Assembly (NCBI GenBank): GCA_037968655.1
Contig: JBBKVW010000444.1
Span: 1-14,669 of the forward strand
Direction of reading: 5' to 3'
Length of the DNA: 14,669 bases
From: CAISIP01 sp037968655
GTDB lineage: Bacteria; Pseudomonadota; Gammaproteobacteria; Burkholderiales; Burkholderiaceae_C
Shown: positions 7,239-14,355 of the stretch, in pieces
How positions within the stretch are numbered: the first letter of the stretch is position 1
How the letters are laid out: the number at the start of each line of letters is the position of its first letter
Notes under the pieces: model-generated
What the model saw: the letters and a program-made list of their open reading frames with translations, nothing else
What the model was told of the DNA's origin: nothing
The model's database searches: none
Translations under genes and position numbers: made by a program

Positions 7239-7272
7239 GGCGGCGGCTGTTGTGGCCGCTGCCTTTTTTTTT
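7239..7272 (+). terminator. Rho-independent terminator after the binding-protein gene
   Basis: GGCGGCGGC, a 7-base loop and GCCGCTGCC form a 9-bp stem (one G-U pair) followed directly by nine T residues, 27 bases after the stop codon. This is a textbook intrinsic terminator and separates the binding-protein gene from the dehydrogenase gene. Confidence 0.92.
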
Positions 7273-7319
7273 GCCGGCACGCGAGTCCCCGGCGCATTGC
7301 ATGAACAGGACTATCGGAA

Positions 7320-8552
7320 ATGGCACGTATTGCGGTGATTGGCGCGGGCTTTGTCGGTCTCTCGTCGGCCTACTGGCTGATGCACGACGGCCATCAGGTC
7401 ACGCTGCTTGACCCCGCAGGGGCAGCCGGCGGTGCGTCGTTCGGCAATGCCGGAACCTTTGCCAACTATGCCTGCATACCGGTCAACAACCCTACGGTGT
7501 TTCGCGATCTGCCGCGTTACCTGCTGTCGGCCACCAGCCCCTTGCGCCTGCGCTGGGGTTATTTGCCGCAACTGCTGCCGTGGCTGATCGGCTTCCTGCG
7601 CAGTTCCACCACTGCCCGCTATACCCGTTCGGCCACCGCGCTGGCCACGCTGCTGGGCCGGGCACAGGAGGGCTATTCGGACATGCTTGCGCAAGCCGGC
7701 CTGCAAGACTTCATCCGCCAGCGCGAATGCCTGTATCTCTACTCCAGCGCGGCCACGTTCGAGGCTTCCAGGGCGACGCTGGAATTGCGCCGCAGGCTGG
7801 GCGTGCAGTCGCGCATTCTGGACGGTAGCGGAATAGCCGCCCTGGAGCCGTCGCTGCAACCCTTGTTCGCACGCGGCGCGCTGTTCGAGGGCTCCTGGTA
7901 CTTGAGCGACCCGGCCGCGTTCCTGCATGCGTTGCAGGACTGGCTTGTCGCCCGGGGCTTGCAGATACGCGCGGCGCAGGTGCGCAGCATCAAAGCGCGG
8001 GCCGATGGCGTGGCAGTGGGCACGGCCGACGGGGACGCGCAGTTCGACTATGCGGCGCTGTGCGCCGGTGTGCACTCCAGGTCGCTGGCGCTGCAATGCG
8101 GCGACAACGTGCCACTGGAGGCCGAGCGCGGCTACCACCTGATGTACCCCGGCACTTCGCATCTGATCTCGCGGCCGGTCGGTTGGGCCGAGCGCGGCTT
8201 TTACATGACGCCCATGGCACAGGGCATCCGGGTGGCGGGCACCGTGGAACTGGCGGGCCTGGGCGCACGCAAACACCAGGGTTTGCTGGATTTGCTGCAC
8301 TTTTCGTCGCAGCGCGCCCTGCCCGCGCTGGGCGAACCCACGTCGCCGTGGCTGGGCTTTCGGCCGACCTTGCCGGACGGCCTTCCGGTGCTCGGTCGCG
8401 CGCGCGATTCAGCACGCGTGATCTACGCCTTCGGCCATCAGCACATCGGCCTGACCCTGGGTGGTTTGAGCGGCATGATGGTGGCCGACCAGGTGGCGGG
8501 GCGCGCATCCGTCATTGACCTGACGCCGTTTTCTGCTGCTCGATTTCGCTGA
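7320..8552 (+). CDS. FAD-dependent D-amino-acid dehydrogenase/oxidase (DadA-like)
   Basis: This 410-residue flavoprotein of the DAO superfamily would oxidise a D-amino or imino acid to the imine or keto acid, probably passing electrons to the respiratory chain. The N-terminal dinucleotide fold has GAGFVG at 8-13 and the ribose-binding acidic residue Asp31, followed by GGASFGNAGTFA (37-48), the usual DadA second FAD-contact segment. The C-terminal FAD segment is GFRPTLPDGLPVLG (346-359) with FGHQHIGLTLGG (371-382), where the His/Gly-rich loop typical of DadA is conserved. Length is close to DadA (about 415-430). The ATG at 7320 has AGGA nine bases upstream. It starts 47 bases after a strong terminator and is followed by the enolase gene on the same strand. 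Near a proline racemase homologue it could be a D-hydroxyproline dehydrogenase; this is inference. Confidence 0.9.
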   Translation: MARIAVIGAGFVGLSSAYWLMHDGHQVTLLDPAGAAGGASFGNAGTFANYACIPVNNPTVFRDLPRYLLSATSPLRLRWGYLPQLLPWLIGFLRSSTTARYTRSATALATLLGRAQEGYSDMLAQAGLQDFIRQRECLYLYSSAATFEASRATLELRRRLGVQSRILDGSGIAALEPSLQPLFARGALFEGSWYLSDPAAFLHALQDWLVARGLQIRAAQVRSIKARADGVAVGTADGDAQFDYAALCAGVHSRSLALQCGDNVPLEAERGYHLMYPGTSHLISRPVGWAERGFYMTPMAQGIRVAGTVELAGLGARKHQGLLDLLHFSSQRALPALGEPTSPWLGFRPTLPDGLPVLGRARDSARVIYAFGHQHIGLTLGGLSGMMVADQVAGRASVIDLTPFSAARFR

Positions 8553-8730
8553 AGAGGTGCGACGCTGGTGCGCCTGCGCAGACGTACCCCGCCAGACCGA
8601 ACATGGCCTCGATTTCCAGCGTGGCGATGGCAAAGTCACTCGCATTGCCTGCCATCACCGTGCTTGGTGGCGCACTGGCGACAATTGGCTGCGCAATGAC
8701 TTGGCTCGATCAAAGACACATCGCACCCAC

Positions 8731-9825
8731 ATGACCACGATACAAACCGTACGCGCCCGCCGCTTCCAGATCCCGCTGCCCGAAGTGCTGTCCGACGCCA
8801 AACATGGCGACCACACCCATTTCGAACTCATTACCGCCACCATCGTGCTGTCCGACGGCAGCGAGGGCACGGGCTACACCTATACCGGTGGCAAAGGCGG
8901 CCATGCGGTGCTGGCCATGATCGAACACGATCTGGCGCCCTTCCTGATCGGGCGCGACGCGGACGACATCGATGCCCTGTTCGACGCCATGCAATGGCAT
9001 GTGCACTATGTCGGTCGCGGTGGCATCGCCTCGTTCGCGATCTCGGCGGTCGATATCGCGTTGTGGGATCTGCGCGGCAAGCGGCTGGGCGAACCACTAT
9101 GGAAGATGGCCGGTGGCGCTGGCAAGCGCTGCAAGGCCTATTGCGGCGGCATCGACCTGAATTTTCCGATCGACAAACTGCTGGCCAATGTGCGCGGCTA
9201 TCTGCAGCGCGGCTTCAACGGCGTCAAGATCAAGGTCGGCCAGCCCGACCTGGCCGACGACGTGGCGCGGGTACGCGCCGTACGCGAACTGATCGGCCCC
9301 GATCGGGCGCTGATGGTCGATGCCAACTACGCGCTATCGGTGCCGCAGGCCATCGCCGCGGCGCGGGCCTTCGCCCCCTATGAACTGGTCTGGTTCGAGG
9401 AGCCGACGATTCCCGACGACTACAGCGGCTACGCCACCATTGCCGACGCCACCGGCATGCCGTTGGCCATGGGCGAGAACCTGCATACCGAGATCGAGTT
9501 CGAGCTGGCCTTCGCCCACTCCAAGCTGTCCTTCATACAGCCCGACGCATCCAATTGCGGCGGCATCACCGGCTGGCTGCGCGTTGCCCGGCGCGCGCAG
9601 GCGCTGGGCATGCCGGTATGCAGCCACGGCATGCAGGAGCTGCATGTGAGCCTGGTCGCAGGCCAGCCCGACGCTGGCTGGATCGAGGTGCACTCGTTCC
9701 CGATCGACAGCTACACGCTGCGCCCGCTGCAGGTGCAGGACCACCTTGCGCTGGCACCCGACACCACGGGCACCGGCGTGCAATTTGACTGGGAACGGCT
9801 GGCCGCGGCGCATCAGGCGGCATAG
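8731..9825 (+). CDS. Enolase-superfamily dehydratase/racemase, mandelate racemase group
   Basis: This 364-residue cytosolic Mg-dependent enzyme abstracts a proton next to a carboxylate. The N-terminal capping domain (about 1-125) contains SDAKHGDHTHFELI and VGRGGIASFAISAVDIALWD. The barrel has KIKVG (Lys166, Lys168), metal ligands Asp197 (MVDANY), Glu223 (FEEP) and Glu249 (GEN), and the Asp272 (QPDASNCGG) / His299 (CSHGMQE) dyad that defines the mandelate-racemase subgroup. The cap resembles L-talarate/galactarate dehydratase, so an acid-sugar dehydratase is the best guess, though dipeptide epimerases can be excluded by the His/Asp dyad. The ATG at 8731 is chosen because it starts the conserved domain (TIQTVRARRFQIPL). 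The frame is open back to 8557 but encodes nothing familiar there. No Shine-Dalgarno motif is evident. It follows the D-amino-acid dehydrogenase by 178 bases. Substrate unknown. Confidence 0.9.
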   Translation: MTTIQTVRARRFQIPLPEVLSDAKHGDHTHFELITATIVLSDGSEGTGYTYTGGKGGHAVLAMIEHDLAPFLIGRDADDIDALFDAMQWHVHYVGRGGIASFAISAVDIALWDLRGKRLGEPLWKMAGGAGKRCKAYCGGIDLNFPIDKLLANVRGYLQRGFNGVKIKVGQPDLADDVARVRAVRELIGPDRALMVDANYALSVPQAIAAARAFAPYELVWFEEPTIPDDYSGYATIADATGMPLAMGENLHTEIEFELAFAHSKLSFIQPDASNCGGITGWLRVARRAQALGMPVCSHGMQELHVSLVAGQPDAGWIEVHSFPIDSYTLRPLQVQDHLALAPDTTGTGVQFDWERLAAAHQAA

Positions 9826-9829
9826 GCCA

Positions 9830-10492
9830 CTATGGCTTCGCGAACTCCAGGCTGAGCAGGCGCGGTGGCAGGCCGGCGTCGTCGGCATGCCACCATTCCC
9901 GGAGCTGCTTCAGCTCCAGCCCGGCGGCGCGGGCGGCGTCCAGGTAGTCCGACAGATGGTGCACGAAGGCCGGCACCAGCACCTGCGCACCAGCAGCATC
10001 GGCAAACCGGGCCTGGGTGCCCTGGTACTGGCGAAACGGATGCAATTCGCTGACCAGCAGCGCGCCGCCGGGCGCCAGGCGCTGTGCCGCCTGTGCGAAC
10101 ACCGGTGCCAGATGTTCAATATGCTCCAGCACCAGGTTGACCAGCACCAGATCAGCCGCCGATGCCGGCCCGGGCCAATCCTGTGTCAGATCGGCCTGCA
10201 TGAACTGCACATGTGCGGCGCTGACCTTGCTGCGCGCCTGCCGCAGCATCGCGTCGCAAAAATCGAAGGCGATGACCTGGCGGCCAATCCGGGCCAGCAA
10301 CTGCGTGTTCTTGCCGGTGCCGCAACCGAGCTCGACTATCGCGCCGTAGCGCTGGTGCTCCAGCAGGCGGCGCGTGATCTGCTGGTCCAGGTCGCGGGTC
10401 CGGTTGGCGTCCAGGTCATAGCGCGCAGCCCAGGCCGAGTACGCCTCGTGCACCTGCAATGTCGACCCACCGACGGTCAGCGCTCCACTCAT
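9830..10492 (-). CDS. Class I SAM-dependent methyltransferase
   Basis: This 220-residue Rossmann-fold methyltransferase uses S-adenosylmethionine; the acceptor is unknown. Motif I is VELGCGTGKNT (53-63), the acidic end of strand 2 is Asp77 (VIAFDFCDAML), the adenine-contact loop is MQADLTQDW (98-106) and motif IV is DLVLVNLVLEHIEHL (114-128). After PGGALLVSELHPF the C-terminus is short and has no extra domain. Family members of this size methylate small molecules, and biotin-, quinone- or tellurite-type functions are all conceivable. Its ATG overlaps the stop codon of the diguanylate cyclase gene as ATGA, so it is probably translated by ribosomes finishing that gene. Only four bases separate its stop codon from that of the convergent enolase gene. 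Confidence 0.9.
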   Translation of the reverse strand: MSGALTVGGSTLQVHEAYSAWAARYDLDANRTRDLDQQITRRLLEHQRYGAIVELGCGTGKNTQLLARIGRQVIAFDFCDAMLRQARSKVSAAHVQFMQADLTQDWPGPASAADLVLVNLVLEHIEHLAPVFAQAAQRLAPGGALLVSELHPFRQYQGTQARFADAAGAQVLVPAFVHHLSDYLDAARAAGLELKQLREWWHADDAGLPPRLLSLEFAKP

Positions 10493-11358
10493 GCAGCGGC
10501 CGTCGCCGCCTTGGCGGTCTCATGCACGGCATACGCAATAGCATCCTTGCCGCTTTTCTTGATGTTGTACATCTGCCGGTCCGCCAGCCAGATCAGTTCT
10601 TCGGCCGTGACGGCGCCGCCACGCCAGGTCAGCACGCCGATAGAGAAGGTCACCGGCCAGCCATGGCGCTGCATTTCGCCAATCAGTGCCAGGCGCAATT
10701 TGGCCACGATCACGCGCGACGCATCCTGATCGATCTCGGGCAGCAGCAGGATGAACTCGTCGCCTCCGACGCGCGCAAAAAGATCGGTTTGCCGGACCAG
10801 GCCCTGCACCCGCTCCACCACGGCGCACAGCACCCGGTCGCCGGCTGCGTGGCCCAGATCATCGTTGACGGCCTTGAAGCCGTCCAGGTCGATGAATGCG
10901 ATCGTCATCGGGCGCGCGTAGCGACGCGAGCGCAACAACTCCAGGTGCACCGCTTCGCACAGGCGGCGCCGGTTCGCCGCTCCCGTGAGCGGATCGACGC
11001 GCGCCAGTTCCGACTCACTGCGCAGCGCCTTGACCGCGGGCAGCAGCATGCATACGACGACGAACATGCCAAGACGCGTCAGCGTGTTCCACAGCCGCAC
11101 ACCAAAAGAAATTGCCGCAGCGGAGTCGCCCACCCAATCGGCCAGCCACCAGACAACTGCCGCACACAGGCACATCACCAGCCCGGCATCGCGACCGACA
11201 TACCAGGTCAACATGGCAATCGGCAGCAGGTAGAACAGCGACGAGGCCAGTTCGCTGCCGGTCATCGCATCGATCAGGCCGATCAACAACAGCGCCGCGC
11301 CACTGGCCAGCCACCAGAAGCGCGGCCGGTGCTTTTCCAGGTCGTGCAGTAAGCTCAT
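10489..11358 (-). CDS. Membrane-bound GGDEF diguanylate cyclase
   Basis: This 289-residue inner-membrane enzyme would make the second messenger c-di-GMP from two GTP. The N-terminal half (about 15-110) is hydrophobic, with four to five membrane helices and no recognised sensor domain. The GGDEF domain starts near 118 (ELARVDPLTGAANRRRL). It has FIDLDGFKAVNDDLGHAAGD (155-174), an intact catalytic GGDEF (198-202) and the product-inhibition I-site RQTD (189-192) at the right spacing. The end is SIGVLTWRG and ADRQMYNIKKSGKDAI. All residues for activity and feedback control are present. The ATG at 11358 has GAGAGGA upstream. It overlaps the methyltransferase gene by ATGA, suggesting an operon. The input signal is probably sensed by the membrane helices and cannot be deduced. 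Confidence 0.94.
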   Translation of the reverse strand: MSLLHDLEKHRPRFWWLASGAALLLIGLIDAMTGSELASSLFYLLPIAMLTWYVGRDAGLVMCLCAAVVWWLADWVGDSAAAISFGVRLWNTLTRLGMFVVVCMLLPAVKALRSESELARVDPLTGAANRRRLCEAVHLELLRSRRYARPMTIAFIDLDGFKAVNDDLGHAAGDRVLCAVVERVQGLVRQTDLFARVGGDEFILLLPEIDQDASRVIVAKLRLALIGEMQRHGWPVTFSIGVLTWRGGAVTAEELIWLADRQMYNIKKSGKDAIAYAVHETAKAATAAA

Positions 11359-11528
11359 TGATCCTCTCGATTCCTCCCATATCGGGCCTGGTCCGCCTGG
11401 CAGGAACCGAGGCCGCTATCGATCTTCACCATCAAAATACCACCACAGCGCGGCCTGGTCAATCCGCGCACCAGCGCCATTGGGCCCCCGCACTGCAAGG
11501 CGGCGCCTGGCATGCACCTGGATACGCG

Positions 11529-11855
11529 TCAGTGCCCCGCCCCGCCCAGATTGACGCCGATCACGCCAATCACGATCAGCGCAATGCTGGCGAGCTTGAC
11601 GGCATTCATGTCCTCCTGAAAAAACAGGATGCCGATGAGCGCAATCGCTGCGGTTCCGACGCCAGACCATATGGCGTAGGCGATGCTGACCTCGATCGTA
11701 CGCAATGCCAGCGTCAGGGCCACGATGGAGCCGAAATAGAAAACAAATAACAACACCGAGGGCAACAGGCGGCCAAAGCCCATTGACAGTTTCATCGACG
11801 TCGTGCCGGCGATTTCCAGCGCGATCGCCCCGGCTAAATACCACCAATGCTGCAT
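11529..11855 (-). CDS. Small multidrug resistance (SMR) efflux pump, EmrE-like
   Basis: This 108-residue protein with four membrane helices works as an antiparallel dimer that exchanges protons for cationic compounds. The essential Glu14 is in AIALEIAGTTSMK. The binding-site aromatics Tyr40, Tyr60 and Trp63 (AYAIWSGVGT) match those of EmrE, and the sequence SMGFGRLLPS follows helix 1. GTTSMK in place of the Gdx/SugE pattern after Glu points to the quaternary-ammonium/multidrug subtype rather than the guanidinium exporter. Length is typical (105-115). The ATG at 11855 has GGAAGGATGAGG just upstream. The reading frame of a glycosylase remnant runs across its start. It sits alone between the remnant and the cyclase gene, with 170 bases to the latter. 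Confidence 0.93.
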   Translation of the reverse strand: MQHWWYLAGAIALEIAGTTSMKLSMGFGRLLPSVLLFVFYFGSIVALTLALRTIEVSIAYAIWSGVGTAAIALIGILFFQEDMNAVKLASIALIVIGVIGVNLGGAGH

Positions 11856-12022
11856 GTCCTCATCCTTCCTTGATCTGACTGTCGGAAGCGCCGACGGCCT
11901 CCACTGCGCTTAGCCATGCGGTCGGCCACCCGCGCGCGCATTGGCGGCAGCAATTCCCGTTCGAACCAGGCATCGCGTCGCAGCCACTGATTGTTGCGAG
12001 GGCTCGGTTGCGGTACGGGCCA
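11834..12022 (-). pseudogene. Relic of a uracil-DNA glycosylase-family gene (C-terminal piece)
   Basis: Directly after the DUF1653 stop codon, the same - strand frame stays open for 62 codons and reads WPVPQPSPRNNQWLRR, then DAWFERELLPPMRARVADR. From memory of the family, this matches the C-terminal end of short uracil-DNA glycosylase-family proteins, where 'PHPSPRN' holds the catalytic His, followed by WL-R-PWFE-E-LP-LR-RV. Here the His is Gln. The N-terminal three quarters of the enzyme are not found upstream, because the DUF1653 gene is there instead. The frame has no plausible start codon and runs into the start of the SMR gene. The best reading is a deletion remnant. The remaining alternatives are chance similarity or readthrough of the TGA. 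Protein homology could not be searched here. Confidence 0.5.
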
Positions 12023-12337
12023 TCACGGCAATGCCGCACCAGTATCCGCCACAGACCCGTCCACCGCTGCAAAGCGCACCACCGGGCCGCCGGGCAATGC
12101 AAGCAACTCCTCGAACATGGCGCGCGGACGCACCCACAGCCCCTGCGCTCCGTACAAGGCGCGGTACAGCACCATCACCTCAAGCGTTTCGCTATGGCGC
12201 ACAAGACCCAGCACCTGGTACATGCCACCCTTGTAATGGCGATACAAGCCCGGCTCGGGTGCGCCGCTCGGCAGCGGCAGTGGTTCGGGCACGGCATCTG
12301 GCGCGCCCGGGCGGGTGTGGTCAACGTCATTGGTCAT
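12023..12337 (-). CDS. DUF1653 domain protein
   Basis: This 104-residue cytosolic protein has a family fold of unknown biochemical function. The DUF1653 block covers about 29-90: PGLYRHYKGGMYQVLGLVRH at 29-48, then SETLEVMVLYRALYG and GLWVRPRAMFEELL, closing with VVRF. These are the hallmark residues (YRHYKG, RHSETLE, YRALYG, LWVRP). A Pro/Ala-rich leader of about 28 residues precedes it. The ATG at 12337 has AAGGAA nine bases upstream and is preferred over the longer frame, which runs into the MFS gene's end. The last 14 residues (after VVRFAA) are unlike the family and lead in frame to a TGA and the glycosylase relic, which suggests that the tail was altered by a deletion. The gene sits 55 bases downstream of the MFS transporter gene on the same strand. 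Confidence 0.87.
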   Translation of the reverse strand: MTNDVDHTRPGAPDAVPEPLPLPSGAPEPGLYRHYKGGMYQVLGLVRHSETLEVMVLYRALYGAQGLWVRPRAMFEELLALPGGPVVRFAAVDGSVADTGAALP

Positions 12338-12392
12338 GGTTGTGGTTCCTTGCGGCAGTGGTGCAATTGCGGCTGGCATTTCAACGCCTGCG

Positions 12393-13628
12393 CTAACCGC
12401 TGTCGAGCCGGTCCCGACTGGCCAGCGTGGGGAAAATCCGCCGCCACAGCGCCGCAATGACCAATGTACCGATGCCGCCCAACACCACCGACGCCACCGG
12501 TCCCATCAGGGCCGCAGTGGCGCCCGACTCGAACTCGCCCAACTGGTTGCTGGCGCCGATAAAAACCGAATTGACCGCACTGACCCGGCCGCGCATCGCG
12601 TCTGGCGTATCCAGTTGCACCAGGGTCTGGCGCACCACGACGCGGACGGTATCGGCGGCGCCCGAGATCGCCAGCGCCAGCATCGACAACCAGAAGCTGG
12701 TGGACAGACCGAACACCACCATGCACAGGCCAAACAGCGCCACCGACACCAGCAGTGTGCGTCCCACCCGCCGGCGCAGCGGCCAGCGCGTCAGCACGCC
12801 GGACATCAGCAAGGCGCCGATGGCCGGCGCACCGCGCAGCAGGCCCAGGCCCCACGGGCCCACCATCAGGATGTCCTTGGCAAACATCGGCAACAGCGCG
12901 GTTGCACCGCCCAGCAGCACCGCGAACAGGTCCAGCGACACGGCGCCGAGCAGTACCTTGCGCTGCCAGACGAAACCCAGTCCAGCCAGCATGCTGCGCC
13001 ACGTCGCAGGCTCGATCAGTCGCGGGCCGCGCGGATACTGCAACAGGAAAACGATGACACAGGCAACGCCAAAGGACAGCGCGCACAGCGCATACACCGC
13101 CTGCGCGCCAAAGACGAACACCACGCCGCCCAGCGCCGGCCCGCCAATGATGGCCGCCTGGGTGCCGGCCGAACTGAAGGCCAGGCCGCGTGGCAGCAAT
13201 CCCGGTGGCAGCAGATTGGGCGTCAGCGACTGCATCGCCGGCATCTGGAACGAACGCGCCAGGCCGAGCAGCACCGACACCGCCAGCAGCAGTTCGCGCG
13301 ACACCCAGGCCTGCGCCGCGCCAAGTCCGATGGTCGCTGCAACCAGTACGGCGGCGACCAGCGCCTGCGCCACCAGGCAAGTGGCCACGATGCGACCGCG
13401 GTGCAGGCGGTCGGCCACCTGACCGGCCACCAGCGTGAACAACAAGGCCGGGACGAACTGGTACAGGCCCACCAGCCCCAGGTCCCAGGCACTGCCGGTG
13501 AGCTCGTACATCTGCCAGCCGATGGCCACCATCAGCATCTGGCTACCCGTGGTGCCGAACAGCCGTGCTACCCAAAAGCGCATGAAGCTGCGCTGGCTGG
13601 TCAGGTCGGAGAACCGGGTGGCGGACAT
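12393..13628 (-). CDS. MFS exporter, EntS-like
   Basis: This 411-residue inner-membrane transporter has about twelve hydrophobic helices. It belongs to the MFS group that includes the enterobactin exporter EntS (transmembrane secretion effector family). The N-terminus MRFWVARLFGTTGSQMLMVAIGWQ and helix-2 loop GQVADRLHRGRIV (MFS motif A-like, with its Asp and Arg) are typical, as is the second-half segment GGATALLPMFAKDILMVGPWGLGLLRGAPAIGAL. Near the end DAMRGRVSAVNSVFIGASNQLGEFESG is a hallmark of this group. Length is normal. The ATG at 13628 (MSATRF) is preferred; the frame is open further upstream but would overlap the ATPase gene and encode low-complexity sequence. The ribosome-binding site is weak. 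It probably exports a siderophore or drug-like molecule, but no siderophore genes are nearby, so the substrate is unknown. Confidence 0.9.
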   Translation of the reverse strand: MSATRFSDLTSQRSFMRFWVARLFGTTGSQMLMVAIGWQMYELTGSAWDLGLVGLYQFVPALLFTLVAGQVADRLHRGRIVATCLVAQALVAAVLVAATIGLGAAQAWVSRELLLAVSVLLGLARSFQMPAMQSLTPNLLPPGLLPRGLAFSSAGTQAAIIGGPALGGVVFVFGAQAVYALCALSFGVACVIVFLLQYPRGPRLIEPATWRSMLAGLGFVWQRKVLLGAVSLDLFAVLLGGATALLPMFAKDILMVGPWGLGLLRGAPAIGALLMSGVLTRWPLRRRVGRTLLVSVALFGLCMVVFGLSTSFWLSMLALAISGAADTVRVVVRQTLVQLDTPDAMRGRVSAVNSVFIGASNQLGEFESGATAALMGPVASVVLGGIGTLVIAALWRRIFPTLASRDRLDSG

Positions 13629-13695
13629 CGGCAACGAGCATAGCAGCGGGGCCCGCAGTGGACTTGCCGCAACGGCGCGCACCCAGGACTGGCGA

Positions 13696-14355
13696 TTACC
13701 ACAACGGCTGCAGACGCCCCTTGACCAGCCGGTATCCGCACTGCGCCATGGCACGCGCTTCCGCCTCGTCGTGCGTGACCAGCACCGCCGGGATGCCGCT
13801 GGCCGCAATGTGGCTGGCGAACTCCGCGCGCAGGCTGGCGCGCAATTCGGCGTCCAGCGCCGAGAAGGGCTCGTCCAGCAGCAGCAGGCGCGGCTGGGTG
13901 ATCAAGGCGCGCGCCAGCGCAACGCGTTGCTGTTCGCCGCCCGAGAGCTTCCAGACCTTGTGCCGTGCATGGCCCTGCAGGCCGAACACCGACAGCATGT
14001 CCAGCGCGCGCGCACGCGCCGCGCTGCGCGACAGTCCCTGCTCGCGCAGGCCGAAGGCCACGTTGTCCTGCACGTTCAGGTGCGGGAACAGCGCGAAGTC
14101 CTGGAACATCAGCGCAAAGCCGCGCCGCTCGGGCGGCACGCCTGCCAGGTCGACGCCATCAAACAGCACCGCGCCCCCGTCCTGCGGCTCCAGCCCGGCG
14201 ATGATCTTGAGCAGCGTGCTCTTGCCGCTGCCCGACGGACCCAGCACCGCAACCGTCTGCCCCGCTGCCACCTGCAGATCCAGCGCGTCGGCCAGCACCC
14301 AGTGGCCACCGGCGTGGTCGTCGAAGGTCTTGCGGATCGATTGCAGTTCAAGCAT
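13696..14355 (-). CDS. ABC transporter ATP-binding protein (short, ThiQ/FbpC-like)
   Basis: This 219-residue ATPase powers the importer whose permease is encoded just upstream. Walker A is GPSGSGKST (39-47), the Q-loop Gln85 sits in MFQDFALFPHLNV, the signature is LSGGEQQRVALARAL (137-151), Walker B is LLLLDEP (157-163) with the D-loop SALD, and the switch His195 is in LVTHDEAEA. It ends after the ATPase core without the regulatory C-terminal domain of PotA/FbpC, as in ThiQ. The start at 14355 (MLELQSIRKTF) is preferred because it overlaps the permease stop codon by eight bases (ATGCTTGA) and has AGGCGG upstream; an ATG at 14379 would add eight residues. Substrate is a small molecule or metal, perhaps thiamine or iron; the binding-protein gene is outside the window. 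Confidence 0.92.
   Translation of the reverse strand: MLELQSIRKTFDDHAGGHWVLADALDLQVAAGQTVAVLGPSGSGKSTLLKIIAGLEPQDGGAVLFDGVDLAGVPPERRGFALMFQDFALFPHLNVQDNVAFGLREQGLSRSAARARALDMLSVFGLQGHARHKVWKLSGGEQQRVALARALITQPRLLLLDEPFSALDAELRASLRAEFASHIAASGIPAVLVTHDEAEARAMAQCGYRLVKGRLQPLW

Noticed and set aside
11359..11528. 170-base gap between the SMR pump and cyclase genes
   Set aside because: I saw no convincing gene, terminator or repeat in it; it presumably holds the cyclase promoter.
12023..12025. TGA after the DUF1653 frame as a selenocysteine or programmed readthrough codon
   Set aside because: There is no redox motif around it and no obvious SECIS-like hairpin; the downstream segment lacks its catalytic His, which fits a dead remnant better.
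12315..13643. 442-codon + strand frame opposite the MFS gene
   Set aside because: Gln/His/Arg-rich antisense shadow; the - strand encodes a recognisable transporter.
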